A stretch of DNA of 64,000 nt. It comes from CAVLDP01 sp963661945. Lineage in GTDB: Bacteria; Bacillota; Clostridia; Lachnospirales; Lachnospiraceae. The stretch's first letter is position 1. Each line of letters opens with the position of its first letter. The translations under genes and the position numbers were made by a program. A model generated the notes under the pieces. That model made no database searches. It was given only the letters and a program-made list of their open reading frames with translations, and had not been told where the DNA came from. The stretch covers positions 108,890 to 172,889 of the forward strand of contig CAVLDP010000002.1 of assembly GCA_963661945.1 (NCBI GenBank). The letters are read 5' to 3'. Positions 16,756-25,735 of the stretch are shown in pieces.

Positions 16756-18441
16756 CTATCTGCCAAAAGATCTCTTACGAGAATTGGCCAGTTCCTTCAT
16801 CTCGCGCGCATTACTAAGCACTGCATCCGTAATCTCTACTCCGCCAAGCATTCTGGCAAGTTCCCTTATGCTCTCCTCACTGGTAAGTGGGCTAATCGTG
16901 GAAATCGTAGAACCAGATGATGCCGACTTCTCAATGAGGAAATGATTATCTGCCATAGAAGCAATCTGTGGCAAATGCGTAATACAAATAATCTGATGAT
17001 CTAGTGCAAGATCCGATAGCTTCTCAGAAACCGCCTGCGCTGTTCTACCTGAAATACCGGCATCAATCTCATCAAAGATTAATGTGTCGATAGAATCCTG
17101 CTCAGCAATAACCGTCTTCATTGCAAGCATAATACGCGACATCTCACCACCAGATGCTATATCCTTGAGCGGACGAAGTGGTTCTCCTGGATTCGTAGAA
17201 ATCACAAACTCTGCATCATCAATACCATTTTCTGTAAAGTCAGACAAAGTCGAAAATTCCATATCAAACTGAACATCAAGGAAATTAAGATCAGACAGCG
17301 AACGAGAAACCCGCTCAACCAAATCATCTGCCAGTTCCTGTCTCTTCTTAGTGAGCTGATCCGATAGAACCTGCAAACGATCCTTAGCTTCAGAAATCGA
17401 TGACTTAAGATTCATAAGATATTCATCATATTCCTGTAAAGATGTAAGTCTATCCTGCTTCTCATCAAGCGTATGAAGAATGTCTTCAATCGTCCTTCCA
17501 TATTTCATCTTAAGTTCATTTATTAGGTTTAATCTACGCTCAATATCTGCAAAATGACCTTCGTCAAAATCTGCCCGATTCATATAATCTGAAATCTGCC
17601 GATTGAAATCATTTAGGATAGAATCCACATCTGTAATAAGGGATGCCATATCAGAAATCTCAGTATCATATTCCGATACAGACCGAACCTGTTGCACAGC
17701 TCTACCAATCAAATCGGATGCCGCATTCATCTCACCCGTATTATGATAAGCATCCGATAGCGCAGAAATAATCTTCTGACCATTCTTAAGACGGTTGTAT
17801 TCTGCCTCAAGATCATTATCCTCTTCAGGGATAAGATTTGCCGATGCTATCTCATTAATCTCATGCTCCAGGAAAGAGATTTCTCGAAGGCGCTCTCCCT
17901 CATCCATAGCATTTTGATTCAAATCTGTAAGAAGTCTCCGATACTCCTTGTAGGCATCCGATACTTCTCTCTTCAAATCAGCAATACTTTCCTTGCCAAA
18001 TTCATCAAGCATCTCAAGATGTCTCTTCTTCTCCGTAAGAGATTGATGCTCATGCTGGCCATAGATATCAAGCAGTAATTCTCCAACTTCTGACATCTTA
18101 TGTGCGGGAACAACTTCACCATTGATCTTTGCCACAGAGCGAGTCTCAGAAATCCTACGAGATAGAATCACCTCATCATCATAGGTATCAATATCCATCT
18201 GGGAGAGCTTTCTACGAATCAATGGATGATCCACAGAAAATGCAGCTTCCACAATTCCATCCGATTCCGTATCGCGAACAAAGCCCTTTGGGACCTTACC
18301 ACCCAAAGCAAGATTAAGCGCTCCAAGAAGAATCGACTTACCTGCGCCAGTCTCACCAGTCAGGATATTCAGCCCTTTCTTAAAAGCAATCTCTTCTTCT
18401 TCAATCAGAGCCAGATTCTTCACGTGTAAATAAAGTAGCAT
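16756..18441 (-). CDS. recN: DNA repair protein RecN
   Basis: SMC-like ATPase acting early in double-strand break repair. The 561-residue protein has the Walker A GETGAGKS near residue 30, a long coiled-coil middle (about 160-370), the ABC signature region LKDIASGGEMSRIMLAMK, and Walker B LIFDEIDAGISG. Length and order are normal. It lies in the conserved Firmicutes group behind argR (31 bases). I see no LexA box directly upstream of it; its expression would come from the operon. Confidence 0.97.
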   Translation of the reverse strand: MLLYLHVKNLALIEEEEIAFKKGLNILTGETGAGKSILLGALNLALGGKVPKGFVRDTESDGIVEAAFSVDHPLIRRKLSQMDIDTYDDEVILSRRISETRSVAKINGEVVPAHKMSEVGELLLDIYGQHEHQSLTEKKRHLEMLDEFGKESIADLKREVSDAYKEYRRLLTDLNQNAMDEGERLREISFLEHEINEIASANLIPEEDNDLEAEYNRLKNGQKIISALSDAYHNTGEMNAASDLIGRAVQQVRSVSEYDTEISDMASLITDVDSILNDFNRQISDYMNRADFDEGHFADIERRLNLINELKMKYGRTIEDILHTLDEKQDRLTSLQEYDEYLMNLKSSISEAKDRLQVLSDQLTKKRQELADDLVERVSRSLSDLNFLDVQFDMEFSTLSDFTENGIDDAEFVISTNPGEPLRPLKDIASGGEMSRIMLAMKTVIAEQDSIDTLIFDEIDAGISGRTAQAVSEKLSDLALDHQIICITHLPQIASMADNHFLIEKSASSGSTISTISPLTSEESIRELARMLGGVEITDAVLSNAREMKELANSRKRSFGR

Positions 18442-18472
18442 AAAATTCCCCTCTACTCTCTTCTAACTACTC

Positions 18473-18925
18473 CTATTCCTCAATCATCTTACGAAGTCGA
18501 TTCATAAGGCGAATCGTATCATCCACAGATCGAACAGCACATAGAATCGTGTCATCTCCCGCAATTGTTCCAACAATTTCGCCAAATTCCATATCATCAA
18601 GAGCCGCAGCAACTGCCATAGCCATACCAGACACTGTCTTAATTACCAGGATATTCTGTGCATTATCCATAGACAGAAAACCATCTCTGAAAATTCTGTG
18701 ATATTTCTTGGATAAATCCTCTGATGTCTCCTTGAAGGCAACATACTTAGACTTGCCATCAACAGTAGCAACCTTGGTGAGTTTCATCTCACGAATATCT
18801 CTTGAAACCGTCGCCTGGGTTGCATTAAAGCCTGCCTTTAGGAGTTCTGCCGTAAGCTCCTCCTGAGTCCCAATTTCCTTCTTAACAATTAGTTCTAATA
18901 TCTTAGATTGTCTCTCTGTCTTCAT
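18473..18925 (-). CDS. argR: Arginine repressor
   Basis: 150 residues: an N-terminal winged helix (about 1-65, KILELIVKKEIGTQEELTAEL and the ATVSRDIREMKL recognition stretch) and a C-terminal hexamerisation and arginine-binding domain with GTIAGDDTILC, whose Asp pair contacts arginine. ArgR represses arginine synthesis and activates catabolism. An arginine gene, argH, is present at 42347-43720, but I could not see a clear ARG box next to it. Position between nadK and recN is the classic Firmicutes arrangement. Confidence 0.96.
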   Translation of the reverse strand: MKTERQSKILELIVKKEIGTQEELTAELLKAGFNATQATVSRDIREMKLTKVATVDGKSKYVAFKETSEDLSKKYHRIFRDGFLSMDNAQNILVIKTVSGMAMAVAAALDDMEFGEIVGTIAGDDTILCAVRSVDDTIRLMNRLRKMIEE

Positions 18926-18953
18926 ATCATCACCAAATCATACTATTCCAAAA

Positions 18954-19799
18954 TCAATTAGCCTGAAGCTTCGTTCGAATACGTTCTAAGAAATTAACTT
19001 CATTTAATCGAATCATCTTCATCGTCTCTGTCGTGCGTTTTACCATGATAGAATCTGATGCAGCAAGGTCGATCTTGTGTCCACCATCATAGGCGATCTC
19101 TGCCCTCTCATCCATATCCAGATGCCTACGCTTAATTTCAACGGTAAGCATATCGTCCTGATCTAATACAATCGGTCTTGAGTTCAAGGTATGTGGATTA
19201 ATCGGAGTAAGAAGAATGACCTTGGTCTTTGGATTAACAATAGGTCCATTTGCAGACAAATTATAAGCCGTAGAACCTGTTGGCGTAGAGAAAATCATAC
19301 CATCGCAAGGGTATGAATAGAGATATTTCCCGTTCACATAGACCGTTAGATCAATGATATTTAAGCCTCCCTTAGATGATATTACGATATCATTTAGGGC
19401 ATAGCTCTCAGAAATGACCTCTCCAGCAGCATTCCTAAGGGTTCCGGAAATCATCATCCTCTCTTCTATGCCAAAATCATCCTGCATAAGAAGTTCAATT
19501 GCAGAGATGGCAGAATCGTCATCCAAATCACAAAGATACCCAAGATGACCACGGTTAATTCCAAGAAGAGGAATACCCATTCCAAGTGTCTTCTGGGCAG
19601 CGTCAATTAGCGTACCATCTCCTCCAACGGTAAGAATAGCCTGTGTATCCATTGGCAGGTCCATTCTTGCAAGGTCTGGTTCATTGGTATGATCTACCAC
19701 TACGCAGCATCCGCCTTTTGAGAGAATGGTATCCTTAAGCTCTCTAATAAGATTCTTATTCGGTTCATAGTTCTTGGTAAATATACAAAAATTCTTCAA
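18954..19799 (-). CDS. nadK: NAD kinase
   Basis: Phosphorylates NAD to NADP. The 281-residue protein has the GGDGT motif (LTVGGDGTLIDAA, about 57-69), the NE/D-type stretch YALNDIVI, the substrate loop STPTGSTAYNLSA, and the C-terminal TPINPHTLNSRPIVL. Length is normal. It lies 3 bases after tlyA and 28 before argR in the same operon. Confidence 0.96.
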   Translation of the reverse strand: MKNFCIFTKNYEPNKNLIRELKDTILSKGGCCVVVDHTNEPDLARMDLPMDTQAILTVGGDGTLIDAAQKTLGMGIPLLGINRGHLGYLCDLDDDSAISAIELLMQDDFGIEERMMISGTLRNAAGEVISESYALNDIVISSKGGLNIIDLTVYVNGKYLYSYPCDGMIFSTPTGSTAYNLSANGPIVNPKTKVILLTPINPHTLNSRPIVLDQDDMLTVEIKRRHLDMDERAEIAYDGGHKIDLAASDSIMVKRTTETMKMIRLNEVNFLERIRTKLQAN

Positions 19800-19802
19800 T
19801 TT

Positions 19803-20603
19803 CTAATCGAGAGATCCATGTGCTGCGTCAACAACCGCATGAATATCTATCTCCTCATTCGTAAGTCCTGCATTTTTCTTAATGTGAACCAAATATTCTA
19901 TATTGCCTTCAGGTCCTTTGATTGGCGAATAATCTAAGTGTAGAATAGAAAATCCGATTGATGAAGCAAATGAAATTACGTTCTGGATTACTTCTTCATG
20001 GGTACTTCGATCACGAACAACACCCTTCTTACCCACCTTATCCTTGCCAGCCTCAAATTGTGGCTTGATCAGGCATACCATCTCACCATCATCCTTAAGC
20101 AGTTCTATCGCAGCAGGAAGTACCTTGGTCAATGAGATAAATGATACATCCACAGAAGCAAAATCCAACTGCTCACCAATATCTTCTGGCGTTACATAAC
20201 GAATATTCGTCTTCTCCATGCAGACAACTCTTGGATCCTGTCTTAATTTCCAAGCAAATTGTCCATATCCTACATCTACAGAAAAGACCTTGGCTGCGCC
20301 AGATTGAAGCATACAATCCGTAAAGCCTCCTGTCGATGCTCCAATATCCATACAGGTTGTCCCATCGAGAGAAATATGAAATGCTTTCATTGCCTTCTCG
20401 AGCTTGAGGCCGCCCCTGCTTACATACTGAAGTGTCTTGCCATGTATCTCTATGTCAACGTCATCTCGGAACATAGATCCGGCCTTGTCTTCTCTATTAT
20501 TATTTACAAATACATTGCCCTCTAGAATCATGGTCTTGGCTTTCTCTCTCGATGGAGCAAGTCCACGATTCACAAGTAGCACATCAAGTCTTTCTTTTGC
20601 CAT
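19803..20603 (-). CDS. tlyA: TlyA-family RNA 2'-O-methyltransferase / hemolysin-like protein
   Basis: 266 residues: an N-terminal S4 RNA-binding domain (about 3-62, ERLDVLLVNRGLAPSREKAK) and an FtsJ-like SAM-dependent methyltransferase domain (about 60-245) with the MDIGASTGGFTDCML motif I and KPQFEAGK. TlyA of mycobacteria methylates 16S and 23S rRNA; the Firmicutes members (YqxC) are less well studied. The start overlaps the stop of dxs by one base (TAATG), so the two are translationally coupled. Confidence 0.92.
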   Translation of the reverse strand: MAKERLDVLLVNRGLAPSREKAKTMILEGNVFVNNNREDKAGSMFRDDVDIEIHGKTLQYVSRGGLKLEKAMKAFHISLDGTTCMDIGASTGGFTDCMLQSGAAKVFSVDVGYGQFAWKLRQDPRVVCMEKTNIRYVTPEDIGEQLDFASVDVSFISLTKVLPAAIELLKDDGEMVCLIKPQFEAGKDKVGKKGVVRDRSTHEEVIQNVISFASSIGFSILHLDYSPIKGPEGNIEYLVHIKKNAGLTNEEIDIHAVVDAAHGSLD

Positions 20604-22474
20604 TATAAATCGCCTTCTTCGTGCATCTTCTTGAGAATCTTCTCAGCAATAGATGCAGGGTCTAAATCAATACTTTGCATAAGAAGAGGAACACTACCAT
20701 GAGAAACAAACTCATCTGGAATTGCAACAGAAATCACATGTCCCTTATAATTCTTCTGATTCAGATAAGAGAGCACCTGCTGACCAAATCCACCACAATA
20801 GACATTCTCCTCCATAGTCACAACATAAGAATATCGATTGCATACTAAATCAAGGTAGTCTGTATCCAGTGGCTTTACAAATCTTGCATTGCAGATAGCA
20901 ACAGATATCTCATCCTGAGACAGAATTGTACGAACACTTTCCGCAACTGACACCATGCTTCCTACCGCAAGAAGCAAAATATCGCCCTTCTCATAGATTT
21001 CCTCGAATTTACCCAGTTCAATCTCTGAGCGAAATTCTTTTAGGCCATCATAAGCTTCTCCTCTAGGATATCGAAGTGCAATTGGGCCATCAAAATCAAT
21101 GGCAAATTTCAGCATATCGCTAAGTTCCCATTTATTCTTAGGAGCCATAATTGTCATATTCGGCATCATACTAAGATAGGATAAATCAAACACGCCATGA
21201 TGCGTCTCACCATCTGCTCCGACAAGTCCTGCCCGATCTATCGCAAATACTACAGGAAGATTCTGCATACAAACGTCATGCAAAATCTGATCATAGCCTC
21301 TCTGTAAAAAGGAAGAATAAACCGCAAAGACCGGCTTCATCCCTGCAAGTGCAAGTGATGAAGCAAATGTTACAGCATGTTCTTCTGCAATTCCCACATC
21401 AAAGAATCGATCTGGGAACATATTGTGAAAACGGCGAAGACCAGTTCCATCCTCCATGGCGGCTGTAATTGCTACAAGCTTATCATCTCGATCACCCATT
21501 TTTCGCATAACGGTAGAAAATACATCCGTATAGGTGGCCTTACTATGCTTAAGAGGAAGCCCCTTCTCAAGTTCATAAGGAGATGTTCCATGAAAACGAG
21601 AAGGATGTCTCTCAGCAGGCTCATAGCCGTATCCCTTATGGGTACAAACATGAACAATCACAGGTCCCTTAATATGACTGGCCTGTTCAAAAACAGTGAC
21701 CATCTCGTGAATATTATGACCATCTACTGGCCCTAAATACATGATTCCCATCTCTTCGAAAATCATGCCTGGAATCACAAGCTGCTTGATACTATTCTTG
21801 GTCTTTCGGATTCGCTTCACCATCTTATCGCCATGAATTGGAATCTTCTCAAGGGATTGGAAAATCCCCTCTTTAAGACCTGTGTAATTATCGCTTGTAC
21901 GAAGCTTGCTTAAGTGAGATGGCATTCCACCGACATTCTCAGAAATCGACATTTCGTTATCATTTAACACAATCACGAAATTAGACTTAAGCATACTGGC
22001 ATTGTTCAGCGCTTCATATGACATACCACCAGTCATGGCGCCGTCACCGATTACAGAGAAGACCTTGTAATCATCTCCTTGTAAATCTCTCGCATAGCAG
22101 TAGCCTAGCCCAGCAGAAATAGATGTAGACGAATGACCTGTATCAAAGGCATCTGACTCGCTCTCGGATCGCTTCGGGAAGCCACTCATGCCTCCAAATT
22201 CTCTTAAGTGTTCAAAGCCATCCTTACGACCAGTCAGAATCTTATGGGTATAAGACTGATGGCCAACATCGAAGATAATCTTATCCTTTGGCAAATCGCA
22301 GACCAAATGAAGAGCCATCGTAAGCTCAATTGCACCAAGGTTCGATGCCAGATGACCTCCGGTCTTGGATATACTCTCAATCAAGAAAGTACGAATCTCT
22401 TCTCGTAATTCCTCTAACTCTTCTTCGGATAGAGACTTTATGTCATTTTCCTTATGAATCTTATCAAGGACCAT
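20603..22474 (-). CDS. dxs: 1-deoxy-D-xylulose-5-phosphate synthase
   Basis: First enzyme of the MEP isoprenoid pathway, joining pyruvate and glyceraldehyde 3-phosphate with thiamine diphosphate. The 623-residue protein has the N-terminal LASNLGAIELTMALH with the active His region, the TPP motif GDGAMTGGMSYEALNNA, the central DRAGLVGADGETHHGVFDL and a C-terminal transketolase-type domain. Length is normal. It lies 27 bases after ispA, so the start and end of precursor supply are encoded side by side. Confidence 0.98.
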   Translation of the reverse strand: MVLDKIHKENDIKSLSEEELEELREEIRTFLIESISKTGGHLASNLGAIELTMALHLVCDLPKDKIIFDVGHQSYTHKILTGRKDGFEHLREFGGMSGFPKRSESESDAFDTGHSSTSISAGLGYCYARDLQGDDYKVFSVIGDGAMTGGMSYEALNNASMLKSNFVIVLNDNEMSISENVGGMPSHLSKLRTSDNYTGLKEGIFQSLEKIPIHGDKMVKRIRKTKNSIKQLVIPGMIFEEMGIMYLGPVDGHNIHEMVTVFEQASHIKGPVIVHVCTHKGYGYEPAERHPSRFHGTSPYELEKGLPLKHSKATYTDVFSTVMRKMGDRDDKLVAITAAMEDGTGLRRFHNMFPDRFFDVGIAEEHAVTFASSLALAGMKPVFAVYSSFLQRGYDQILHDVCMQNLPVVFAIDRAGLVGADGETHHGVFDLSYLSMMPNMTIMAPKNKWELSDMLKFAIDFDGPIALRYPRGEAYDGLKEFRSEIELGKFEEIYEKGDILLLAVGSMVSVAESVRTILSQDEISVAICNARFVKPLDTDYLDLVCNRYSYVVTMEENVYCGGFGQQVLSYLNQKNYKGHVISVAIPDEFVSHGSVPLLMQSIDLDPASIAEKILKKMHEEGDL

Positions 22475-22501
22475 ATAGACTCCTAAAAATCTAATAAAAA
22501 T

Positions 22502-23395
22502 TTATTTCTCACGATGTACGAGATATAACAGCAGTTCTGTTAGAAATGGATTCTCGTAGGAAAGTGACTTAAGTAAATCAACTGCTTCCTTGGAAAGCTG
22601 TTCTACTGCATCCTTTGACTTATCAAGGCCCAAGAATACGATGTAAGTCACCTTGCCATTCTCTTCATCAGAGCCTGTGTTCTTACCCATTACTTCTGTA
22701 TCGCCAACGACATCTAAGATGTCATCCTGAATCTGGAAAGCAAGACCAATCTTGGCTGCAACCTCTTCAATTAAATCCACCTGTTCATCTGTTGCACCAG
22801 CAAGAATTGCGCCAATCATCATAGACGCCTCAATCAGTGCACCAGTTTTTAGCTTGTAAATGAAGTCAATACGATTCTTGCTGATACCGTACTGCTCTAA
22901 CTCCTCTACATCGGCAACCTGGCCACCAATCATTCCATAGATTCCGGCCTTCTTAGCAAGCACCTGAAGGGCACGTGGGATGTCCTTGTTGTCAGGATCA
23001 AGATCAAATGCGCCAAGGGCTGTCTCAAAGGCAAAATTCAGAAGACCATCCCCAGCAAGAATTCCAAGTGCCTCGCCGAACTTTGCATGAGTCGTCGGCT
23101 TACCTCTGCGGAGCATATCATTATCCATAGCAGGGAGATCATCATGAACAAGTGAATAAGTATGAATCATCTCCATAGCTGCAGCGAATGGTTCAATCGC
23201 AGGGGTAGATCCGCCAAAGAGCTTGAAGGTCTCAATCATAAGAATCGGGCGAAGTCTCTTGCCTCCAGCCATAACACTATAATTCATAGCCTTAAAGACA
23301 TTCTTCTGATAACCATGATTCTCATCTGGCAAATACTTATAAATAATCTGTTCCACTTCTGATGCTTTGTAGGTTAATTCCTTCTTGATATCCAT
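22502..23395 (-). CDS. ispA: Farnesyl diphosphate synthase (polyprenyl synthetase)
   Basis: Condenses isopentenyl and allylic diphosphates to farnesyl diphosphate. The 297-residue protein has the first aspartate-rich motif DDLPAMDND (about 83-91), followed by RRGKPTTH, and the second motif DDILDVVGD (about 223-231), plus GGKRLRP near 47. The bulky residues before the first motif fit a C15 product, but chain length cannot be fixed from sequence. It is 9 bases downstream of xseB. Confidence 0.95.
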   Translation of the reverse strand: MDIKKELTYKASEVEQIIYKYLPDENHGYQKNVFKAMNYSVMAGGKRLRPILMIETFKLFGGSTPAIEPFAAAMEMIHTYSLVHDDLPAMDNDMLRRGKPTTHAKFGEALGILAGDGLLNFAFETALGAFDLDPDNKDIPRALQVLAKKAGIYGMIGGQVADVEELEQYGISKNRIDFIYKLKTGALIEASMMIGAILAGATDEQVDLIEEVAAKIGLAFQIQDDILDVVGDTEVMGKNTGSDEENGKVTYIVFLGLDKSKDAVEQLSKEAVDLLKSLSYENPFLTELLLYLVHREK

Positions 23396-23404
23396 ATTGC
23401 CTCC

Positions 23405-23617
23405 CTATTCTTCCTCTGTATCCTGTGACAGTATCATAACTTCCTTCTCAATGGTATCGATCTTAGAATTGCAGACCTTAAGAATTTCCATCCCTTCTTG
23501 ATAATAACGAAAGGAATCCTCAAGGCTAACTTCACTTTCTTCCATGGAATGAATCAGCTCATCCATCTTAGTGAAGCAATCCTCAATCGTAAGTTCTTCC
23601 ATCTTCGATATATCCAT
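23405..23617 (-). CDS. xseB: Exodeoxyribonuclease VII small subunit
   Basis: 70 residues forming the usual two-helix protein (LTIEDCFTKMDELIHSMEESEVSLEDSFRYYQEG pattern, with VSLEDS conserved). It binds XseA to form the single-strand nuclease ExoVII. The start is placed at the ATG at 23617, six bases after AGGAGGAG; a longer frame start would lie inside that ribosome binding site. It overlaps the end of xseA by 35 bases, so translation is coupled. Confidence 0.93.
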   Translation of the reverse strand: MDISKMEELTIEDCFTKMDELIHSMEESEVSLEDSFRYYQEGMEILKVCNSKIDTIEKEVMILSQDTEEE

Positions 23618-24821
23618 AATTCTCCTCCTCAAGAGAAAGTACTTCTGCTTCTAAGCACCCATCACTAAGTGAAACTCTAATATGGTCGGATGCTTTAAGT
23701 GACGTGATACTTCTAATCTGTCTGCCATCCATATCCTGAAGATATGCATATCCAGCTGCCATTCGTTTCATCGGTGATATGCCATCAAGAGTTCTAGCAT
23801 ATATTAAAAGGCGGTTCCGGTCTCTGGTAAGAATCTTCTGCATACAAGAAGTAATCGCATCATAGTAATCAACTGCCTCCTGCCGCATTACATTCACACG
23901 CGTTCTCGGAGATAGGAAATTAAAAGAAGTACAATAACCATTAAGTCGTTCCTTGGTATATTGCATCTTCGACTGTATGATACGAAGCATTCGATTCTGG
24001 CAAACTTCTAATTCCCTCATGAGATCATCCGCCATATATACTGCAAGTTCAGCAGCTGCGCTTGGCGTTGGAGCTCGAAGATCAGCCACATAATCAGCTA
24101 TCGTAGTATCTGTCTCGTGACCAACTGCAGAAATCACAGGTGTGGCGCAGGAAAAGATTGCTTCTGCAACCTCAATCTCATTAAAAGCCCACAAATCCTC
24201 AATTGATCCGCCACCACGACCTACAATTATGACATCTACTCCAAGGTCATCGAGTGCTCTAATACCAGAGACAATGCTCTCTACCGCACCTTCTCCCTGT
24301 ACTTGAGCTGGATATAAGATAAGTGTCACGCCAGGATTACGTCTCTTTGAGACATGAATTATGTCCTGAACGGCAGCTCCTGTCGGTGCAGTAACAATGC
24401 CAATTCTACTGGCATATTTCGGAATCGGCCTCTTATACTCATCCGAAAACATACCTCTCTCAGATAATTCCTTCTTCAGAGCCTCATAACGAACATATAA
24501 ATCGCCTAAGCCATCAAGCTCAATTGAATTAGCATAAATCTGGTAATGCCCCGTCTTCTCATAATTATTAATAGAACCGGTAACCCGAACCAAATCTCCA
24601 TCCTGCATGTTGAACTTAAGTCCAAGAGGGCGACAGTTTCGAAACATAATCGCACTAATAGCCCCCTTCTCATCCTTGAGCGTAAAATAAACATGTCCGG
24701 AAGAATGATACTTAAGATTACTAACCTCTCCCTTAATGCAGAGATTGCGAAGGAGAAAATCCTCTCGAAACATACCGCTAATATAAGAATTCACCTGGGA
24801 AACCGTATAGACAGATGCCAC
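23583..24821 (-). CDS. xseA: Exodeoxyribonuclease VII large subunit
   Basis: 412 residues: an N-terminal OB-fold (about 1-100, with GEVSNLKYHSSGHVYFTLKD) and the catalytic part with VGRGGGSIEDLWAFNE and AVGHETD, both family hallmarks, then a long helical region that bundles with XseB. It cleaves single-stranded DNA to short oligonucleotides. It starts one base after nusB ends and overlaps xseB. Confidence 0.97.
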   Translation of the reverse strand: MASVYTVSQVNSYISGMFREDFLLRNLCIKGEVSNLKYHSSGHVYFTLKDEKGAISAIMFRNCRPLGLKFNMQDGDLVRVTGSINNYEKTGHYQIYANSIELDGLGDLYVRYEALKKELSERGMFSDEYKRPIPKYASRIGIVTAPTGAAVQDIIHVSKRRNPGVTLILYPAQVQGEGAVESIVSGIRALDDLGVDVIIVGRGGGSIEDLWAFNEIEVAEAIFSCATPVISAVGHETDTTIADYVADLRAPTPSAAAELAVYMADDLMRELEVCQNRMLRIIQSKMQYTKERLNGYCTSFNFLSPRTRVNVMRQEAVDYYDAITSCMQKILTRDRNRLLIYARTLDGISPMKRMAAGYAYLQDMDGRQIRSITSLKASDHIRVSLSDGCLEAEVLSLEEENYGYIEDGRTYD

Positions 24822-24822
24822 C

Positions 24823-25215
24823 TTATACCACCTTGGCTAAAATTCCATTGATAAAGGCTGGGGACGAATCCGATCCATATTTCTTAGCAATCTCAACAGC
24901 CTCGTTAATTGCAATTCCTTCGGCAAGGTTCTCGAATTTGATCTCGTAGGTTGCCACACGAAGGATAGACAAATCAACCTTGGCCATACGGCTCGTCTTC
25001 CATCCTTCTGAAGACTCATCAATCATCTTATCTATCTCAGGAAGCTTCGCAATAATATCATTTGCCTTAGACTGAATATAGGATAAATCCTCTTCCTTAA
25101 GCTCCTTGCCCTCTGTCAGGAAGGTATCCATCTGATCTGACATCTCATCCTCATTATGGAATTCTACCTGAAAAATGGTCTTAAATATTTCTTCTCTAAT
25201 TTCTCTTCTTGTCAT
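24823..25215 (-). CDS. nusB: Transcription antitermination factor NusB
   Basis: 130-residue all-helical protein with the N-terminal RREIREEIFKTIFQVEF and the C-terminal AINEAVEIAKKYGS...FINGILAKV that mark the NusB family. With NusE (S10) it binds boxA RNA and helps rRNA operon antitermination. It is the first gene of the long operon down to the esterase at 15015. The upstream Asp23 gene is separated by a terminator at 25236-25266, so nusB must have its own promoter or be fed by read-through; I do not see a clear promoter in the 20 bases between. Confidence 0.95.
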   Translation of the reverse strand: MTRREIREEIFKTIFQVEFHNEDEMSDQMDTFLTEGKELKEEDLSYIQSKANDIIAKLPEIDKMIDESSEGWKTSRMAKVDLSILRVATYEIKFENLAEGIAINEAVEIAKKYGSDSSPAFINGILAKVV

Positions 25216-25235
25216 CTAAAAACCTCTCTATGATT

Positions 25236-25266
25236 AAAAAAAGGATGTCTACACACAGACACCCTT
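25236..25266 (-). terminator. Rho-independent terminator after the Asp23 gene
   Basis: On the minus strand AAGGGTGTCT and AGACATCCTT (one mismatch or wobble each way) close a six-base loop, followed by a run of eight T. It lies 34 bases after the Asp23 stop and 20 bases before the nusB start. Confidence 0.85.
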
Positions 25267-25299
25267 AATTATAACAAAATAAAGACTAAAACAGAAGAT

Positions 25300-25668
25300 T
25301 TAGTTTGCCTCATCCATCGCTACAGTGACAATTCTAACATCAACATCACTTACCGTAAGACCAGTCATATTCTCAATAGCTCCCTTGACCTTGTCCTGTA
25401 CAGAAGCGGAAACTGCTGGGATTGCATAACCAAATGCAATATTTACTGCAACCTTCACAGAAATCGATCCACTCGCATCTGTTTCAATCGTAACGCCCTT
25501 CGCAAGTCTTGTTGCACCCGCTTTACTAACGAGCTCATTGGTCAGATTACCTGCAAGTGAAGATACGCCCTCTACCTCTGTAGCTGCAAGTCCTGCAATC
25601 GTTGCAACAACTTCTTCTGAGACGCTAACGCCCTCTTTAATTAATATATTTCTTCTATCTTCAGCCAT
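25300..25668 (-). CDS. Asp23/Gls24 family envelope stress response protein
   Basis: 122 residues with the family pattern: VSEEVVATIAGLAATEVEGV at 15-35, a central KGVTIETDASGSISVKVAVNIAFG, and the C-terminal TGLTVSDVDVRIVTV. Asp23 proteins of Firmicutes are abundant cytosolic or membrane-tethered proteins linked to cell envelope stress; nusB is a usual neighbour. It has its own promoter and terminator and is thus monocistronic. Confidence 0.93.
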   Translation of the reverse strand: MAEDRRNILIKEGVSVSEEVVATIAGLAATEVEGVSSLAGNLTNELVSKAGATRLAKGVTIETDASGSISVKVAVNIAFGYAIPAVSASVQDKVKGAIENMTGLTVSDVDVRIVTVAMDEAN

Positions 25669-25697
25669 AATTATCCCTCCAACAAAATGATATCTTC

Positions 25698-25725
25698 ATT
25701 ATAGCAAACGAAACAAAAAAATCAA
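25698..25725 (-). promoter_or_regulatory. Promoter of the Asp23 gene
   Basis: Minus-strand -10 TATAAT (25698-25703) with -35 TTGATT (25720-25725), spacer 16. A GGAGGG ribosome binding site follows. Confidence 0.65.
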
Positions 25726-25735
25726 ACAAAGCATC